In this document: positions 5,087 through 7,210 of the stretch, piece after piece
How the letters are laid out: each line of letters opens with the position of its first letter
Position numbering within the stretch: position 1 is the stretch's first letter
Source: an uncultured Gallionellaceae bacterium
Lineage (GTDB): Bacteria; Pseudomonadota; Gammaproteobacteria; Burkholderiales; Sulfuricellaceae
Length of the DNA: 7,210 bases
Assembly: GCA_937873435.1 (NCBI GenBank)
Contig: CALMWM010000115.1
Location: forward strand, 1-7,210
Reading direction: 5' to 3'
Program-made: the position numbers and the translations under genes
Notes under the pieces: generated by a model
The model's input: the letters and a program-made list of their open reading frames with translations, nothing else
What the model was told of the DNA's origin: nothing
Database searches by the model: none

Positions 5087-5451
5087 CCAGACTGGCAACT
5101 CGCCTTGAGAAACTGGAAGCCGCGATACTGCCGTGCGAGCCGCAACCCGAAACAGGACCGCACGATCTCGATGCCTTGCTGGTGCGCCTCAAACAGCACC
5201 AAGCCGAGGGCGCGGCGATTCATTCCGACCCTGATCCGATGCGGCGCTACCGCTATTGGCTTGCCGAAGTCGAGCGCGACGAGCAAGCCAGTAACGCTAC
5301 CGGATTAGCGGCCGGCAAAGTTGACACCGCTTCGCGCATTGCCGCGCTGTCCCTGCCTATTAGCCGCTACCACTTGCGCGCGGCTGAGTCGGAGTTGCTG
5401 CACACGGGTTACTTGGACAGGCCCATTTCAGGGAGCAGCGAGAACTATTAA
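5083..5451 (+). CDS. Small protein with N-terminal coiled-coil motif, 122 aa (4 of 4)
   Basis: Starts at GTG 5083 in a 4-base GTGA overlap with the gene before it, with GGGAGCAGGG just upstream. It begins MTRLATRLEKLEAA, the clearest copy of the shared motif. The middle is HDLDALLVRLKQHQAEGAA, a predicted amphipathic helix, followed by MRRYRYWLAEVERDEQAS. The C-terminal part (ISRYHLRAAESELLHTGYLDRP) is helical and of unknown role. No catalytic motif, signal peptide or membrane segment is visible. It is the last gene of the packed set; a gap of 50 bases and a possible promoter separate it from hsdR. Confidence 0.65.
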   Translation: MTRLATRLEKLEAAILPCEPQPETGPHDLDALLVRLKQHQAEGAAIHSDPDPMRRYRYWLAEVERDEQASNATGLAAGKVDTASRIAALSLPISRYHLRAAESELLHTGYLDRPISGSSENY

Positions 5452-5460
5452 GAAGATCGT

Positions 5461-5466
5461 TATAAT
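5461..5466 (+). promoter_or_regulatory. Possible -10 box of an hsdR promoter
   Basis: A perfect TATAAT lies 35 bases before the hsdR start, in the only gap between the small-gene operon and hsdR. The bases at the expected -35 position (about 5438-5443, GCGAGA) do not match the consensus, so either the promoter needs an activator or the match is chance. The hsdR ribosome binding site AGGGGA follows at 5491-5496. Confidence 0.35.
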
Positions 5467-5501
5467 CGCCGGGCAATTAGATAAACAGCCAGGGGAAATC
5501 A

Positions 5502-7210
5502 ATGGCCGCCAAAGAAGCCAAGGCCCGCATCAAGATCAACAAACTGTTGGAAGAATCTGGCTGGCGGTTTTTCGGTGACGCCCATGGCAAGGCCAATATC
5601 GTGCTGGAGCCGAACGTCAAGCTGACCAAGGCCAAGATCGACGCCCTGGGCGAGAATTTCGAAACCAGCAGCAATGGCTTCATCGATTTCCTTCTTCTGG
5701 ATGAACATGGCTACCCCCTTGTCGTGCTCGAAGCCAAGGCCGAAGACAAGAACCCGTTGATCGGCAAAGAGCAGGCCCGTACATACGCCAAATCCCAAAA
5801 TTGCCGTTTCATCATCCTTTCCAACGGCAACCTGCACTACTTCTGGGATCTGGTGCAGGGCAACCCGCACATCATCACCCGCTTCCCCGGTCCGAACTCC
5901 ATCAAGGGTTACCACCGCTTCCAGCCCAATCCGCAGCGACTCATCAGCGAACTGGTCAGCAAGGATTACATCGCCCTGACCCAGATGCCGACCTATGCCA
6001 ACGAGGCAGGTTGGAAGAATGACAGCGAACGTCCGGCCTTCATCGAAAAAAACCGCCTGCGCTTCCTGCGCGACTACCAGAAGCGGGCCGTCCAGGCGAT
6101 CCAGGATGCTGTGGCAGAAGGCAAGAGCCGCTTCCTGTTCGAGATGGCCACCGGCACCGGCAAGACCCTCACCGCTGCTGCCGTCATCAAGCTGTTCCTG
6201 CGCACCGGCAATGCCCGCAGGGCGTTGTTTCTGGTGGATCGGCTGGAGCTGGAAGATCAGGCTAATAAGGCATTCATCGCCTACCTGAAGAACGACTACA
6301 CCTCCGTCATTTACAAGGAGCGCCGAGACGACTGGCGCAAGGCGGAGATTGTCGTCACCACAGTCCAGTCGCTCCTGTTCAACGACAAGTACAAGCGCCT
6401 GTTCTCCCCGACGGATTTCGACCTGGTGATTTCCGACGAAGCCCACCGCTCCATCGGCGGCAATGCCCGCGCCGTGTTCGAGTATTTCGTTGGCTACAAG
6501 CTGGGCCTGACAGCCACGCCCAAGGACTACCTGAAGAAGTTCGACAACGCCGCGCCGACCACTCGCGATCCCCGCGAACTGGAACGCCGCCTGTTGCTGG
6601 ACACCTACCGCACCTTCGGCTGTGAGACCGGCGATCCGTCGTTCCGATACTCGCTCCTGGATGGCGTGCGCGAAGGCTTCCTGATTAACCCGTTCGTGGT
6701 CGATGCCCGTACCGAGATCACCACCCAACTGCTATCGGACCAGGGCTATTCGGTGATGGCAGCCACCGATAACGGTGACAACGCCGAGCAGATCTTCTAC
6801 CAGAAGGACTTCGAGAAGAAATTCTTCTCCGAGGCCACGAATAGGGTGTTCTGCGAGACCTTCCTGAAGAATGCTCTTCGCGACCCCATCAGCGGCGAGA
6901 TCGGCAAGGCCATCATCTTTGCCGTCAGCCAGAACCACGCCGCCAAGCTGACGCAGACCCTCAACGAAATGGCCGATGCCCTGTTTCCCGGCCAATATCA
7001 ATCCGACTTCGCCGTCCAAGTCACCTCCCTCATCCCCGAGGCCCAGCAGTACACCATCAACTTCACCAACAACAACCTGATGGGATCGGCCAACGTCCTG
7101 GCCAGCTATAAGACCAGCAAGGCCCGCGTCTGTGTCACCGTGGGGATGATGACTACCGGCTATGACTGCCCGGACATCCTCAACCTGGCCCTGATGCGGC
7201 CGGTGTTCTC
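5502..7210 (+). CDS. hsdR: Type I restriction enzyme R subunit (EcoEI-like), 3' end beyond window
   Basis: ATP-dependent DNA translocase and endonuclease subunit of a type I restriction-modification complex; with HsdM and HsdS it cleaves unmethylated foreign DNA in the cytoplasm. The frame is open from ATG 5502 (AGGGGA upstream) to the window edge: 569 codons without a stop. The nuclease domain (about 1-165) shows a PD-(D/E)xK core with Asp62 (GFIDFLLLD), Glu77 and Lys79 (VVLEAKAED), followed by the QxxxY element (Gln91, Tyr95). The helicase domains carry Walker A ATGTGKT (216-222), DEAH (312-315), motif III TATP (337-340) and motif V VGMMTTGYDCPDI (547-559). Motif VI and the C-terminal HsdM-contact region lie outside, so perhaps 200 or more residues are missing. 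It looks intact as far as seen. A stand-alone helicase-nuclease of the same superfamily is the alternative until hsdM/hsdS are seen downstream. Confidence 0.88.
   Translation, partial: MAAKEAKARIKINKLLEESGWRFFGDAHGKANIVLEPNVKLTKAKIDALGENFETSSNGFIDFLLLDEHGYPLVVLEAKAEDKNPLIGKEQARTYAKSQNCRFIILSNGNLHYFWDLVQGNPHIITRFPGPNSIKGYHRFQPNPQRLISELVSKDYIALTQMPTYANEAGWKNDSERPAFIEKNRLRFLRDYQKRAVQAIQDAVAEGKSRFLFEMATGTGKTLTAAAVIKLFLRTGNARRALFLVDRLELEDQANKAFIAYLKNDYTSVIYKERRDDWRKAEIVVTTVQSLLFNDKYKRLFSPTDFDLVISDEAHRSIGGNARAVFEYFVGYKLGLTATPKDYLKKFDNAAPTTRDPRELERRLLLDTYRTFGCETGDPSFRYSLLDGVREGFLINPFVVDARTEITTQLLSDQGYSVMAATDNGDNAEQIFYQKDFEKKFFSEATNRVFCETFLKNALRDPISGEIGKAIIFAVSQNHAAKLTQTLNEMADALFPGQYQSDFAVQVTSLIPEAQQYTINFTNNNLMGSANVLASYKTSKARVCVTVGMMTTGYDCPDILNLALMRPVF

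Noticed and set aside
5499..6728. Long minus-strand open frame (409 codons) opposite hsdR
   Set aside because: It is antisense to a clear hsdR reading frame with nuclease and helicase motifs. Its composition (Val, Gly, Ala, Gln, Glu rich, no domain) is typical of the shadow of a GC-rich gene.

Overview
The window is a stretch of integrated mobile-element DNA in a GC-rich bacterium, most likely a proteobacterium (inferred from codon usage, strong GGAGG-type ribosome binding sites, and the kinds of P4-type integrase, AlpA-like, DUF1376-like and HsdR proteins present). The exact host cannot be named from the sequence. Everything supported is on the + strand.

Layout. Bases 1-225 are AT-rich and unlike the rest. 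They hold at most the last 29 codons of an unidentified gene (1-90) and then non-coding DNA. Near 225-240 the composition switches abruptly and an integrase begins in mid-protein: a P4-type tyrosine recombinase that has lost its N-terminal domain but keeps all six catalytic-site residues. Next comes a lower-GC orphan gene of unknown function (1179-1832), followed by a structured, mostly non-coding stretch (1833-2073).

From 2074 to 5451 runs a tightly packed set of nine genes, most overlapping by 4-14 bases or separated by a few bases and probably co-transcribed: an AlpA-like DNA-binding protein, a TOPRIM protein resembling Spo11/topoisomerase VI subunit A, a DUF1376-like replication protein, a 33-residue ORF, a DUF5681-like protein, and four small proteins that all start with the same short heptad-like motif (M-x-x-[IL]-x-x-R-[ILV]-x-[KR]-[ILV]-E). 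This looks like the early/replication module of a satellite-like or phage-like island: control (AlpA-like), DNA metabolism (TOPRIM and DUF1376), then small accessory proteins.

The DUF1376-like gene carries an internal array of four 11-bp repeats followed by an A-rich tract with two pairs of 10-bp-spaced repeats. This arrangement recalls the iterons plus AT-rich region inside the lambda O gene and is the best candidate for an undescribed replication origin.

From 5502 to the window edge is the 5' part (569 codons) of hsdR, the restriction/translocation subunit of a type I restriction-modification system, probably cargo of the island or of an adjacent defence locus. Its partners hsdM/hsdS, if present, lie outside the window.
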